From Pyrrhosoma nymphula (Eukaryota > Arthropoda > Insecta > Odonata > Coenagrionidae): a DNA stretch of 64,000 nucleotides. Numbering within the stretch: the stretch's first letter is position 1; the number at the start of each line of letters is the position of its first letter. The translations under genes and the position numbers were made by a program. Location of the stretch: assembly GCA_963573305.1 (NCBI GenBank), contig OY754339.1:74447376-74511375 (forward strand), read 5' to 3'. The notes beneath the pieces are model-generated. The model did no database searches. It was not told where the DNA came from and saw only the letters and a list, made by a program, of their open reading frames with translations. Positions 36,079 through 46,540 of the stretch are shown here, in pieces.

Positions 36079-36141
36079 GCCTACATGGAGACCATCACCC
36101 GGTTGGAAACCCGAGAAAGCTTCACGCCGGGAAAGCACTAA

Positions 36142-36965
36142 AATCTTACTTCAAACTGATACTTTTTCGACAGTTAAACAGAATTGATTTCAACAGCTTA
36201 ACAAATCAGATCAATAAATATTTTTGGAAAAAAAGTCGAAAACTAGTTTAAATCAAGGTAAATTTTGAAAGAAATAACATAAAACAAGAAGCTACATAAA
36301 TAATGCTTTTTAAAGAGAAAGTGTTAACAATGGAAGGATTAAAAGGTAGAAAAGAGTTTAAAAAACCTCAATATGGTCCAAATAAAGAGGCATGACGAAA
36401 ATAGGAAAGTATATTTGAGGAAAGGAAAAAAAAACAAATAATAAGGAATAAAAATTGGCTCGTAATCTTGAGATGGCCCGAATAGGAATTTTAAAAATAC
36501 ACATGTATTTCATGAAAAATGCTATCGCTGATACAGCTGCCAAGTATTCGCGACTTATCGGAGGTTTTTTTTTAACAAGGATTCTCATCCCTTCCGTGAA
36601 ATGAAGGAGAGGAAAATTATCGCAAAGGCGCTGTATAAATGATGGGTGGTAACTTGGGCGGACTGCAGGGGTCTGGCGGGAACACGGATCTGATTTCACG
36701 GCAGCAGACGTATCGCATCCGCCTCGACTATCACGACCTCGAAAATTCTATGAAACTTACGCACCCGAAAAATGTCTGAATTCAAAGGTGAAGGGATCAT
36801 TGGATAGCGATTATTTGAGTACACTAATACCTCGGTGCTACAGAATAAAAGGGGGAACATCGGTCCATAAAGCCGATCGTCCGTAGGTACCGACACCGGG
36901 ATTCAATCCCAGACTTAATGTTGTTTGAGACAAACAGTCCAGAAGCTCAAACAACTTAATGTTGT
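36142..36965. other. Intron 1 sequence, nothing recognised
   Basis: A+T-rich. Minus-strand frames of 66-113 codons match no family. CTCAAACAACTTAATGTTGTT near 36938-36966 forms a small hairpin and repeat. Confidence 0.4.
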
Positions 36966-37390
36966 TGGAGCGAGATTTTTCTCTAGTCAAAATTGGGACC
37001 ATATACGAATTTGGTTTTTAAATTTAAGCGGTTGCAACGAGCACGAAGTAAATATTGTGATGTTAAGGATGCAAAAACTTAGTTTCTATGATATTTAAAT
37101 TCTCAGTAGTTAACTAAATATGCATAGTACATGTACATGCATACGGCTTTTACTTAACTATTTTTGTTTCACGTTGTACGCTATAAACGCCTTCAAAACA
37201 GAAAGTTGACCCATGATCTAGAAATACCTCTTTTTATAAATGAAGTTTCTCTGGAGCGCATAGCAGTATCAGATCCAATGTGAAATACCTTGTATTTTTT
37301 TAATGATTTTTCAAAAATTAGTCTGGTAAGCGGGTAAAATGTTTGTATCATTGGAAATATGAGATCTTTTTCTGTAGAATGTGGCCGAAT
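36966..37390 (+). repeat. Recurrent non-coding repeat R, copy 2
   Basis: Starts GAGCGAGATTTTTCTCTAGT and continues CGAATTTGGTTTTTAAATTT, AAGCGGTTGCAA, ATTGTGATGTTAAGGATGCA, later TTTCTCTGGAGCGCATAGCA. The first 145 bp match copy 3 (38483) closely; the later part matches copy 4 (about 40335). No coding potential. It runs directly into the palindrome at 37401. Confidence 0.65.
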
Positions 37391-37400
37391 ATTTTAACAC

Positions 37401-37570
37401 CCATTTTGAATTTTAAAAACTTCGTACTTTTCTACACTTTATTAAAAAACTGCGCCCGGTTTCACCTTAATGAGGCATCTTTTGGCCAGAAGATGCCTTA
37501 TTAAGGTGAAACCGGTCGCAGTTTTAAAATAAAGCGTGGAAAAGTACGAAGTTTTTAAAATTCAAAATGG
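37401..37570. mobile_element. 170-bp palindrome with back-to-back hammerheads
   Basis: The sequence is almost a continuous inverted repeat centred near 37485: left CCATTTTGAATTTTAAAAAC, right its complement ending at 37570. Each arm contains a hammerhead-like core on opposite strands. It sits in the intron 345 bp upstream of the next PHLPP exon's start at 37735 minus the intervening A+T-rich spacer. Confidence 0.75.
37483..37522 (+). ncRNA. Hammerhead-like ribozyme, + arm of palindrome
   Basis: CAGAAGA (37487-37493) is one base from CUGANGA. Helix II is GCCTT (37495-37499) with AAGGT (37503-37507) around a three-base loop. GAAA is at 37508-37511, then a self-complementary CCGG and GTC ending at 37517. 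The opposite arm (about 37450-37486, minus strand) has TGCCTCATTAAGGTGAAACC with a GGC triplet instead of GTC. Confidence 0.5.
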
Positions 37571-37734
37571 ATATCTATCACTTCCACGAAGTCAAGCCTG
37601 AAAAAATCGTTTTTTTTAAATTTTATGCAAAGTGATAACTCGCTCCAACTACCTCAAGGCCTCAGCTTAAACCTTAAGCACCCTGGAAACCGTTGCTATG
37701 TATACAATATTACAATATCAAACATTAATTGCAG

Positions 37735-37995
37735 GACTTCCGTGGTGAGGGGGCGGAGGAGGGGGAGGAGGATGACGAGGAGGTGGACGGCGGGGGGAGG
37801 CGGAGGCCGGGGGGCGGGAGTCAGCGGAGGAGGCGGTGCTGGGAGGAGGAGGAGGTCCTGCCCCCGCCGGAGCAGCAGCACGATGAGGAGCGGCTACGAC
37901 GCCAAGTGAGCCAGCAACTGTCGCCCAGCCTCCTCGAGAAGATCGACCTCCGGAACAACCTCCTGGACGGCGACGTCGTTCTCGGGAACTACGAG
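37735..37995 (+). CDS. PHLPP: PHLPP exon: acidic/Arg-rich insert and LRR start
   Basis: The acceptor is TTAATTGCAG at 37725-37734. The 87 codons run in phase 0 from DFRGEGAEEGEEDDEEVDGG through an Arg/Gly/Glu-rich, low-complexity stretch (about 65 residues) to LSPSLLEKIDLRNNLLDGDV and VLGNYE. This last block is the PHLPP hallmark corresponding to the LRR before DVSDN in vertebrate proteins. The donor GAG|GTCATC at 37996 is weak, but it is the only site that joins in frame to the next exon with the correct LRR spacing. The insert is very G+C-rich and probably disordered. Confidence 0.8.
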
Positions 37996-38070
37996 GTCAT
38001 CCATCCATCCATAATAATCATGACTCATTATTTTGGCCCTTACCCGTAGATTGGAAGTGTTCTTGGGCGG

Positions 38071-38173
38071 GTAAATCGATTTATTTCAGAACTTTTACAA
38101 ACCACAGAATAAAATACACTGAGAGCGTATTTTATTCTAAGGTTTGTAAAAGTTAAGAAATAAATCGATTTAC
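38071..38173. mobile_element. Small fold-back element
   Basis: Two 47-bp arms: 38071-38117 begins GTAAATCGATTTATTTCAGA and 38127-38173 is its near-perfect complement, with a nine-base loop. It lies 75 bp after the weak PHLPP donor. No coding content. Confidence 0.8.
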
Positions 38174-38482
38174 AGAAAGTAATCCCACAAAGTTAATAAT
38201 GAACTAATTTTATTTATTCTTGGGCCCTACCCTAATCAACTCCATAGCAAGGTCGTCTCCAAACTTTCATAAGGATTCCTATTCTCTTTCTTCCTCGCTC
38301 ACCCCACACTCTCCCATGCCACATCACCTCTCGATAAGTCTTCTGGATATTAGGCAATAACTTAAATTATATTTTCAACATTGAGCAAATCAACATAAGC
38401 TAACATCTTGAAAACTGACAATATCAATCAAACTAAAAGCGTCTGTCCACTCCCAAACAAAATGGCTACTTGCCATGTTTGG
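38174..38482. other. Intron 2 sequence, possible LINE scrap
   Basis: A T/C-rich stretch at about 38225-38340 could be a very decayed minus-strand RTE 3' end (words like RKKENRNPYES), but too little is left to be sure. Confidence 0.25.
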
Positions 38483-38625
38483 GCGAGATTTTTCTCTTGT
38501 CAAAATAGGGGCCATACTCGAATTTGGTTTTTAAATTTAAGCGGTTGCAAGAAGGACGGAGTCAAAATTGTGATGTTAAGGATGCAAAAACTTTGTTTAG
38601 ATGTGATTGAAGTTCTCATTTTTTA
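38483..38625 (+). repeat. Recurrent non-coding repeat R, copy 3
   Basis: GCGAGATTTTTCTCTTGTCA, CGAATTTGGTTTTTAAATTT, AAGCGGTTGCAAGAAGGACG and GTGATGTTAAGGATGCAAAA follow the same order as copy 2 at 36966, with few differences over about 140 bp. Confidence 0.7.
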
Positions 38626-38952
38626 AATTGAAATTGAGCATAGCTACTTGCCATTTTGTGTGGGAGTGGACGAACACATTTTGGATGGCTGTAACCCTAA
38701 TTTGCGGAGTCATTTCATCGCTCTTCTACAGCAATGCACATCTACACTCTTGTACTTCCCCGACAAAAAGCGTGCTATTTTATGACATTCGTTTATCTAA
38801 AGAAAATGTTCTGAACGTCAGTATTCATGTTCACTCGACGAGAAAACTTAAGACCATTCCATAGCTTTTTTTCACTCGGTATAAATATTTGGAGGGAACA
38901 AAATCGGTAGGCTGAGAGAAGAGTAGAGCAAACCAATTTCCGGATTGGTGAT

Positions 38953-38992
38953 GGTACCCGAGGATGATGTCTGAACGTCGAAATTAGTGGTA
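38953..38992 (+). ncRNA. Degenerate hammerhead-like motif
   Basis: CCGAGGA stands for CUGANGA (one change). Helix II is GATGT with ACGTC around CTGA, then GAAATTAG. GAAA is present but no clear helix III or GUH triplet follows. Confidence 0.3.
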
Positions 38993-39800
38993 TATCATCA
39001 TAGGTGTTCTAAAGGTACTTCCAGGTCGCGATAGCCACGTGTCTCTGTCCATCGCTGCTTCTTTCAGCTGGACGTATGATGTCAGTCCCATTTCATGCTC
39101 CATGCTTTTAAAGTATGCCGCCCTGGGTCGACCTCTTGGTTTCTATTCCAACACGTTACCTTAGAATATGTTCGTCAGAAAAGGATTATGCCTCATCATA
39201 TGCCCAGTAAATTTACCTCGTCTCTCTCCTATTGATCTGCTTTCCCCGACTTTCCCTAGCACTCTTTCTGATTACTTTTTCTATTTTCCCAGCATGTTCT
39301 TGTCATTTTCCGCCAGATCCACATTTCCATCGCCTCCACCTTGCGTCTTTCCGCTTTCCTGATTGTCCATGTCTCGCATCCATATAACAGTACACCCCAG
39401 ACATACGTTTTGATGAACTTTTTCCAAGTTATAATGCTGATGTGATTGTTGACTTGTAAGTTCCTCTTGTTCTGAAATGTTTGTTTTGCCAAGGCTATTC
39501 TTCTCTTAATGTCAATGTCGCATGTATTATCATTGTTAATAACACTCTCTAGACAGCAAAATGTTTCAACCAGTTCCAAGATTGTATTAACTATTTTAAT
39601 TTTAGGTATGGTATTTTCATTTCTCTTGCTTATTAGCATTATTTTTGTCTTCTTCTTTTCATGATAGAGAGAAAATTTGTAAGTGGTGCATAATTGACAG
39701 AAATGGGGAAATATACAAATTTTTCTTCGGAAGATTTGTTTGAGGGAGATTTTTCCCTCGGCATAATGGACACTATGTTCCAATTTTATTTTAAAATTCA
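38990..39800 (-). pseudogene. RTE-like LINE fragment
   Basis: The minus strand has a 181-codon frame (39801-39256). Its second part is the LINE C-terminal region: LVETFCCLESVINNDNTCDI, DIKRRIALAKQTFQNKRNLQ, VWGVLLYGCETWTIRKAERR, MEMWIWRKMTRTCW. Continuing to about 38990 it reads KPRGRPRAAYFKSMEHEMGL with interruptions. This is the same type of domain as 28.1-28.6 kb but a different lineage. The RT core is missing. Confidence 0.7.
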
Positions 39801-40470
39801 AGCAGTTTTAATAAGTGGGATGTAAGTAGAGTGGCATTAATGGCTCTAAGACTTTGTTTTTTACACTGAACTTATTGGTAACTAACTTCTTCTTCCCACT
39901 TTCTTCATAGGATTGCGCCTGTTCCCTTCCATACATGCTCAGATCATTCCATCTCCACATTGTCTCGCCATCTCTTTCTTAATCTGTCCACACCTCATCT
40001 TCCACCTCGAAGCTTATCTCAGGCAATCTTAACTATTCTTCCTTCTTCCGTTATACCTACGAGACCATTCCATCCCTACTCCCTCCCGTTGACGCATTCT
40101 TTGATAATTGGTAAATCGTTGATTTGTTGGCAATTTACTTATTGCTCATATTTGAGGTCTTAACAGCACTTATTTGTATTTCACCACGTGCTGAGACCGC
40201 CTTAACGCCGAGAACATTTATTTTAAAAATCAAAAGAGAAAACATGCGAACTACATCCCGTTACATTTCTGTTACCCTGATTAGTGATTTTGGGTCGACA
40301 CAAAAAAAGAGCTTCCAGTTTTTTTTCATTATATTTCTCTGGAGTGCGTAGCCGTGCCATATCCCAAGAAAAACGGATTAACTATTTTTTGCCAAATATT
40401 TTGCAAAGTAGTGCAAGACATTGTCTCATATTTTGGTATCAATAGAAATCTTTTTTACAACGAGGTTAAT
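39743..40470 (+). repeat. Recurrent non-coding repeat R, copy 4 (interrupted)
   Basis: Begins GAGGGAGATTTTTCCCTCGG and continues ATTTTAAAATTCAAGCAGTT. The later part (40325-40470) has TTTCTCTGGAGTGCGTAGCC and CCATATCCCA, matching copy 2's TTTCTCTGGAGCGCATAGCA. A T/C-rich segment at about 39895-40100 lies between, possibly an insertion (decayed LINE). Confidence 0.45.
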
Positions 40471-40649
40471 TCAATGAATTTTTTATGTGTAGTGTTATCT
40501 TGCTCCAACTACCATACTTACACTGTCAATTCTCTCCTACGCAATGGTTTACGATTCAAATGTAATCTACCATGTTGAGGAGATTCACAGTTAACCCATT
40601 CTTTTTCAAAAGGAAAAAAATGCTGTCTAAAAATTTAGTTCTGTTGAAA

Positions 40650-41060
40650 AAGTTACGATCGTGTGTTTTTTTTCCGAGTCGTCCATCTCCAATCCGGACG
40701 CACGAAGAGCTTTTAATATATGGAATGCGCCGCGTGCCCTCTCTCGCGAAAGGGAGGAATCACGGATGACTCGGCATTTGTGTCGGATTTCACTCCTCGC
40801 CTCATTCTCTCTCTCTCTCCCCCCCCCTGACCCCCCCACCCACCCTCTCGCACACAACACTTCCTCTCTTCGCAGGCACGGAAAAGAGCGACTCGTCGAC
40901 ATCACAATGTCGAACTCAGCGTATCGGCGCGAGTCCATCTGAAAGGGGCACCACCAGCGTCCTCTACCCTCCTTCCGGGACTGCCTTCGGGAAAGATGCA
41001 GGGAACGGCAAACAATACCGATTCCTAATCCTTCTTCCGACCTCGGACAATGACCGGTGA
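40650..41060. other. G+C-rich intronic island
   Basis: About 400 bp rich in CpG and C runs (CTCTCCCCCCCCCTGACCC near 40810-40835), unlike its A+T-rich surroundings. Open frames on both strands reflect few stops. It could be an internal promoter or a decayed element. Neither is shown. Confidence 0.3.
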
Positions 41061-41116
41061 TATGCACTGAGCGGATAGGTTGTTGAAAGTGGGTTAAACA
41101 AGAGAGCAGCCGGAAT

Positions 41117-41622
41117 TAGGCTTGGGCAAAAAATATCGATATATAAAAACTCTATATATTTTTTTTAAATCTATCGATAATTATCGTCGATATTTTTCAT
41201 GTCGATATATCAAAAATTGATTTTTTTTCCGAGTATCAAATTCGATATATTTGTTAAGCACGTCACCGTTGTAAAGTTGTTTCTCCAGCTGCGGTGTCTA
41301 GTGCTATAACGAAAATAAGTGATGATATTCGCTTAGAACATAGGCGAATGGGAGAACGGTTTGATTGATACTGGTTTGATTGATTGAAATTGATTGTAAA
41401 AACTAAAATAGAAGAATATTTTATTACTTCTACATGTCCATAATTTTCCAAATTTTACTTCAACATTTTTTATATATTTTGGTGAAACTGTAATGAACCA
41501 CTTGTTTTGGAAAAATTATCGATGTATCAAAATATCGATAATTTTGGCTCGATAACTATCGATACATGTTTTAAATATTGATACGATATCTATCGATATA
41601 TTTTTTTATTTTCCCATCCCTA
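41117..41622. mobile_element. Non-autonomous hAT element with TATCGATA arrays
   Basis: It is flanked by perfect 8-bp target-site duplications GCCGGAAT (41109-41116 and 41623-41630), the hAT hallmark. Ends are TAGGCTTGGGCAAAA and, inverted, TAGGGATGGGAAAAT. Both subterminal regions are packed with TATCGATA and TCGATAT words. No transposase frame is present in 506 bp. Confidence 0.85.
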
Positions 41623-41828
41623 GCCGGAATTGCCTATTAATAGGGAGACGTTATCGTATCCACCCTAGTGTCGTCCTCATTACCGGCTCGAAAACAATGG
41701 AAGTGAATTCATCTTCATCTTCACACTTCCCTGCTAATGTCATTAAACTAAAAATATGGGTTCATATCAATGGGACCAATGGGGATAGACCTTCTGAATT
41801 GCATCGATCAAAGTTGGCTCGGGGGTCG

Positions 41829-41900
41829 TGTCGATGTGGTGGCTATTAGTACCGGGTACCCGTTCCGATGACCTGAGTTCGTATTCCGGCACTGGCGGAG
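41829..41900 (+). mobile_element. Decayed tRNA-derived SINE head
   Basis: GATGTGGTGGCTATTAGTA resembles an A box region and GAGTTCGTATTCCGG a degraded B box about 40 bp later. Not a functional tRNA. Confidence 0.35.
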
Positions 41901-42888
41901 TTATTTTATGTGGAATTCCGATTCCAAATCGAGTACTTAGTGGAAATCATTTCAAGTAGGCACCATACTTATGCCGTCGGATGCGATGATAAACGATGAA
42001 CTCCGAAGCGTCTTTCTTCAGGAGTAGGCCTGGGTTCACTCCACCACTACTGTATTCCCTAAACATTTCTAACCCTACCAACCTGCTCTGGGTCGTGAAA
42101 ATGACGACAGCTGTCGGTCGTATAACCAAACAGAAAACCAAGTTATTGGTCCGGCCGGGAAGCATGGAGTACTTCTGTGACACACTTTATTTTACGTAGT
42201 TTCTCAATTTTACGTAGTTTTTTGTTTTTATGTAGTCATACTTTGGCCACAGTGGCAAACATTTCCTCGTTTTTAGCTGTATTTTCAATACTTTTTACTT
42301 ATTGCGAGCAAAAGTATTGAATACGACAACTAACCCAGCACGTAAAAAAGCATATACAAATATGAACTGCATTTTCCTGCAACCTGCGCAGAAAAAAACG
42401 GCACAAAATGCCCTGTCTAGCTTGAGGATCCATTCCAGGGCATAGCCTTTCTTTGTGACATGGCTGAGGAGGTGATAGTCCTGTCGAATAGCCAGCAGAA
42501 CATTATTTTCCAGTTCGTGAAGATTTTTAAACACCAATAATTTGAGCTCAGTTGATTTGCCGCGTTTCAAGCTACACTTTCGTAATAATATCGTAGATAC
42601 AGAATTCGACAGTTACGCACAAAATATTTAAGGGATTTGGTGATCATCGAATTGGGGAAGTAAAGAACAGCATCGTATCACCATACGTAATAAGTTATCC
42701 GACCTTGTTGAGCTCATATGGTGTAAAAACTGAGAGGCCACTGATTCATCCGATGTATTACTAATTATAAATACACCCTCAACGATTAAATATCACGAGA
42801 AAGTGTGTCTCATAAATTTATTTTTAACCATAGTGTTTTAAAAGATTACCCGAAGGTTAAGTGTCGATAACGCAAGTGCTGTTGAGCA

Positions 42889-43490
42889 TAGGGTGACCTG
42901 ATCGAAATTTTCAAAAGCAGGATATTTGAAGGAAAAAAGCAGGACATTAAAAAACAAAGCCTGACAACACATTAATTCCTTTTCATTTGCTTTTCACTTG
43001 TATATCATGTGGCCAAAATGTCAATAGAGACGATGAGTAAACAAAAATGCATCGCACTGAAAATCAGAAAATATTACATTTTTTTATGTCCTCCATGTGT
43101 CCTCGCGTAATAAAAAAGCGCGTGCTATCGCGGGCTAGAACAATGATATATCTAGAGCAGGAAGCGGAATTTGATCTAAACGCCAGACCAGCCAAACTCT
43201 GTTGCGATCGTTGTGGCTTTTAACCGGAAGCAGGACCGAAACTCGTCCTTTTACTAACGGCAAAATTCCCTTTAAAATACATACTTTTCATATAAAAACA
43301 GAAACAAAATAATACTATTGTCCTCGGATATTATCTTATCTGCTGTATTTCAGCATTTGGTGCGAACATAATGTTTTTGAAAGGAAGAGACACGGACAAT
43401 TTGGCTTTATCGGAAAAAGCCGGCCGGACGCTCACATATTAATAAAAAAGCAGGACATGTCCGGCGAAATCCGGACGTCTGGTCAGCCTA
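42889..43490. mobile_element. Non-autonomous hAT element
   Basis: Flanks GTTGAGCA (42881-42888) and GTTGAGCG (43491-43498) form an 8-bp duplication with one change. Ends are TAGGGTGACCTGATCG and, inverted from the right, TAGGCTGACCAGACGTCCGG. Internal words AGCAGGACAT near both ends are subterminal inverted repeats. No long transposase frame. Confidence 0.8.
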
Positions 43491-43700
43491 GTTGAGCGCC
43501 GATTATAAGCATTATTAGAGGGGAAGACCAAACTGAAAATTTGAAATTGACGGATAATTGCTACATCTTCGATTTGCCGATAGTTATCACCTTCTCGATC
43601 ACTCAAGCATGAATTCTCCTATGCAATAATTTTCATTACTCGTTTTGATCCACGGTTTCATTATTTGATTTATTGTTTACTAATTTCGCTCAAAATCTTA

Positions 43701-44236
43701 AGGGGCCCGTTCACACGGAGCCACTCAGAAGCGCTGCCGTTGGCTAATAATGGGGTAGAATAGAAGTGTTCACGCAGGGGCCACAACCACCGGATGGAAG
43801 AGCCAAGGGCGGTTTCAGTGGTTCCCTCCGCCGCAGACGCCGGCGTAGAAAAGTGGCGCGGCTAGTGAGTTTAACCGCAGGGTCGATATATTTGCATCTT
43901 CGATAGATATAGAAGAGGCAACGAATCGAGATATCTATCGACCTTGGTTTAACCGTAGCTAAATGGTGGTGCTCTCACGGAGCGGCTGCCACGCCACTGT
44001 TCAAGCAGCGCGTTCATGGCCCTGCAGAAGCGCTGCTAACGATCGTTCGAATTTCAAGTAAAGCAAAGGCTGCAGGTTCACGCTAGTTAGAAGCGCTTCT
44101 CACGCCCGTTAGCAGCACCACGCACGCGCGTGCGCGTTTCTGAAAACGCCGGTTCGACGCTCGTTAGTGGCGCTGTGGAAGCGCCACTAACCAACCATAT
44201 AGCAGCGCTGCTGAGTGGCCTCGTGTGAACCCGGCC
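43701..44236. mobile_element. PIF/Harbinger-like element without transposase
   Basis: TTA (43698-43700) and TTA (44237-44239) flank a 536-bp element. The left end AGGGGCCCGTTCACACGG and the right end, inverted, GGCCGGGTTCACACGAGGCC continue into GCCACTCAG..AGCGCTGC on both sides (about 35 bp TIR). A nested inverted repeat around GTTTAACCGCAGGGTCGATA (about 43869) and its complement (about 43958) lies inside. The interior is G+C-rich. Confidence 0.75.
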
Positions 44237-45480
44237 TTAGGCAGCTAAATCTATTGTTTTTTCAGTGAAAGCATTTCATCATTAAGTATATTACTCAATT
44301 TTAAAAGGGCCTCCTCTGTCGCGCAATACCTTTCTCCGACTTTTGGCATACGCCCAGCAATAACTATTCATAGTCGTACTGTGTTACGTACATAGCAATA
44401 AATTAGAGTTTAGGCTGATCGAAAAAAGACAACCCCAAGTTTATGGAGTCATGTCTCTGACAGGAGGCTAATGACGCAGATTCACACAGAAACAGAGGTT
44501 CCTGCCCGCTGAGCCCCGTTCTTCCATACCGAGGTTTAGGCTGACATATGGCCAACGCACCCAGAAGGTCACGTCTCTTTGAGTTTCTGTTACCCTAAAT
44601 CTCCTTGCTTACTCGAACTTTCCCCGCTTGCAAACAAATCAAGGTTACCCACCTTCTATAAACACTTATAAGATGACGAAGCCGAAGACAATGCCTCGGC
44701 TCTTGACTTCACTCGGGAGTCTTTCTGGTAGCGGGAAGATAATGCCTCGGCTTTAGACTTCGCTCGCAGTCTTTCTTACGTCGGTAACTAATGCAATAAT
44801 TTGACACTTGAATCTTGTTTATCCAATAAGTTCTAATTTCCTGCGTAGTCAGCTGCTTTTAGCCCATTTGAACTATCAACGCTTGCGTGATTTTCTCAGG
44901 CCTTCATTGCGTCGCGCAACATGATACTCCAGTTCGTCACTATTATCCAATGACTCCCTTACGGATTCATTTTTAACGTTTTAAAACTGCTTATAAAGTA
45001 CGCTTTCTCTCGGATGGTTCAATTATTTTTATGATAAATTCTCACAAGAAAGCATAAACTGGAACACGGAAGCCGTGTGACCTCGCTAGCACGGTCCAGT
45101 CGTGCCATAACGGTATTAAGTATTCCAAGGACTCACATCATGCAACGAAGTCATTTGCGCAAATAAACAACCCATTGCCGCTAAAATCTTTTTGAGTTCA
45201 ATTAATGGCTACATTGTGAACAATATCTATCCTATCGCCGAAATGGTGTGCGAGAGCAGGTGAGGGAAAGACGAGTGGGGGAGGGGAGTTGTCGGATACG
45301 TAATGCACAGGTCCGACAGTCAAAATTTGGATGACTGGCGCTCATCAGCACTTGTGATGCTGAGGATATAACGTGAAAGAATCAAGTATTTCACATAGTT
45401 GAATAATGTCACTTTAAGCGAGTATTACATCGATAGGGATGACTAGTTACTGCCGTTAGACTTTAATGAAACTGCTTCAG
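44237..45480. other. Intron 2 sequence with a 51-bp tandem duplication
   Basis: AATGCCTCGGCT with GACTTC.CTCG..AGTCTTTCT occurs twice in tandem at about 44688-44790. The rest shows no exon or repeat boundary. Confidence 0.4.
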
Positions 45481-45900
45481 CGTTATAACGCATATAGCCC
45501 ATCACCTCATCATAATATTCTATTTCACCGAACCTTGTCCAAACGAACATCTCTAATGTCTCCAATTTTTTCTCGTCCCTTCTTCCCATAGAGGAATTTT
45601 GAGCACCATTGTAGCACTATGTCCAATATCAAGACTTCAATTGTATATTCTTTGCATCCTTACTTGGGCCCTGAATGTCAGTTTCTCCAATTAATCAAAG
45701 TTTCCTTCACTGATCACCCCATTCGCATTCAAAATACTGCCAATGTAAGTTAACTGCCTTTTACCTTTGCTAAAGTTAAATTTGAATTATTTCCAGCTCT
45801 CATAATGTAAAATTTAATGTTGTCTTCCTTTCCTCAAAGATCCTCATGTGGTACTATCAATTTCTCATTATCAATCCTCATTCTGTGTCTGTCCTAAGAG
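45481..45900 (-). pseudogene. Possible decayed LINE fragment
   Basis: Minus-strand words such as ARLDKVR-like and VPHEDL..KEDNIK interrupted by many stops suggest the 3' region of an RTE-type ORF. Evidence is thin. Confidence 0.25.
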
Positions 45901-46143
45901 AATCAGTAACAATCTAATGATAATGGCCAACCCTGGGCTGGGAGGCTAAATAAACAGTCATGAAATGCAAAATTAAAATTATAAAAATGTTTTTATTTTT
46001 ACTTGTTAGCTTAAGGTGCCAACTTTATTTTATACTCAATAGTCATGAGCTAATTTAGGACATCATTTATTTGAAAAACTAGCATTTTGTGATTCATTTA
46101 TTGTTAATTCTGCATGTATTAATGTGCCATTATTTTCTTTCAG

Positions 46144-46297
46144 AATCTCCGGGAATTAGATCTCAGTGACAATGACATAGAAAGGCTGGATGTTAGAGCC
46201 CTCCGGCATTTATCTGTTGTACAGTGTGCGAGAAATTCACTTGTTCATCTGTCATTACCTGGCCACAAGCTCACCACTCTTATTGCTTCTCAAAATA
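46144..46297 (+). CDS. PHLPP: PHLPP exon: LRR
   Basis: Acceptor TTTCTTTCAG at 46134-46143; phase 0 in; 51 codons plus one base; donor GTAAGT at 46298. It reads NLRELDLSDNDIERLDVRAL, RHLSVVQCARNSLVHLSLPG, HKLTTLIASQN: two and a half LRR units. They parallel the vertebrate PHLPP segment DVSDNQL..LDVSAI..L..LHCGRN. It completes the LRR begun in the preceding exon with standard 23-residue spacing. Confidence 0.9.
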
Positions 46298-46540
46298 GTA
46301 AGTTCATTTTTCACATGCACATGCAGCTCAAGCGCTGCTGAGGTATTTGTGCATGAGGTATTTGTGCAAGACCAATTTCTATAGGCTATCTACTTCTCTG
46401 TCAAGTATGGATTGATACGGAGAGTGGGATATCTACCCTATCAAATTTCGATACATACGCAATGAAAAATTTAATTTGGATATGCATAAACATAATTTAC
46501 AAAATCAAGGTAGATGAGCTCTATGGCCTCTATAGATTAA

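Larger units (their letters stand above)
35361..36141 (+). mobile_element. Penelope-like element fragment with two terminal hammerhead-like regions
   Basis: A left inverted-repeat module (35361-35571) is followed by a GIY-YIG coding part and a 3' tail to about 36141. The left module has arms 35362-35422 and 35493-35543 sharing CTCTCCACCGGTTTAAACTA, and a palindrome AGAAGTGTTTACTCATATTA at 35532. Hammerhead-like motifs lie at 35472-35506 and 36040-36078. The reverse transcriptase is missing, so this is a 5'-truncated or internally deleted copy. Confidence 0.8.
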
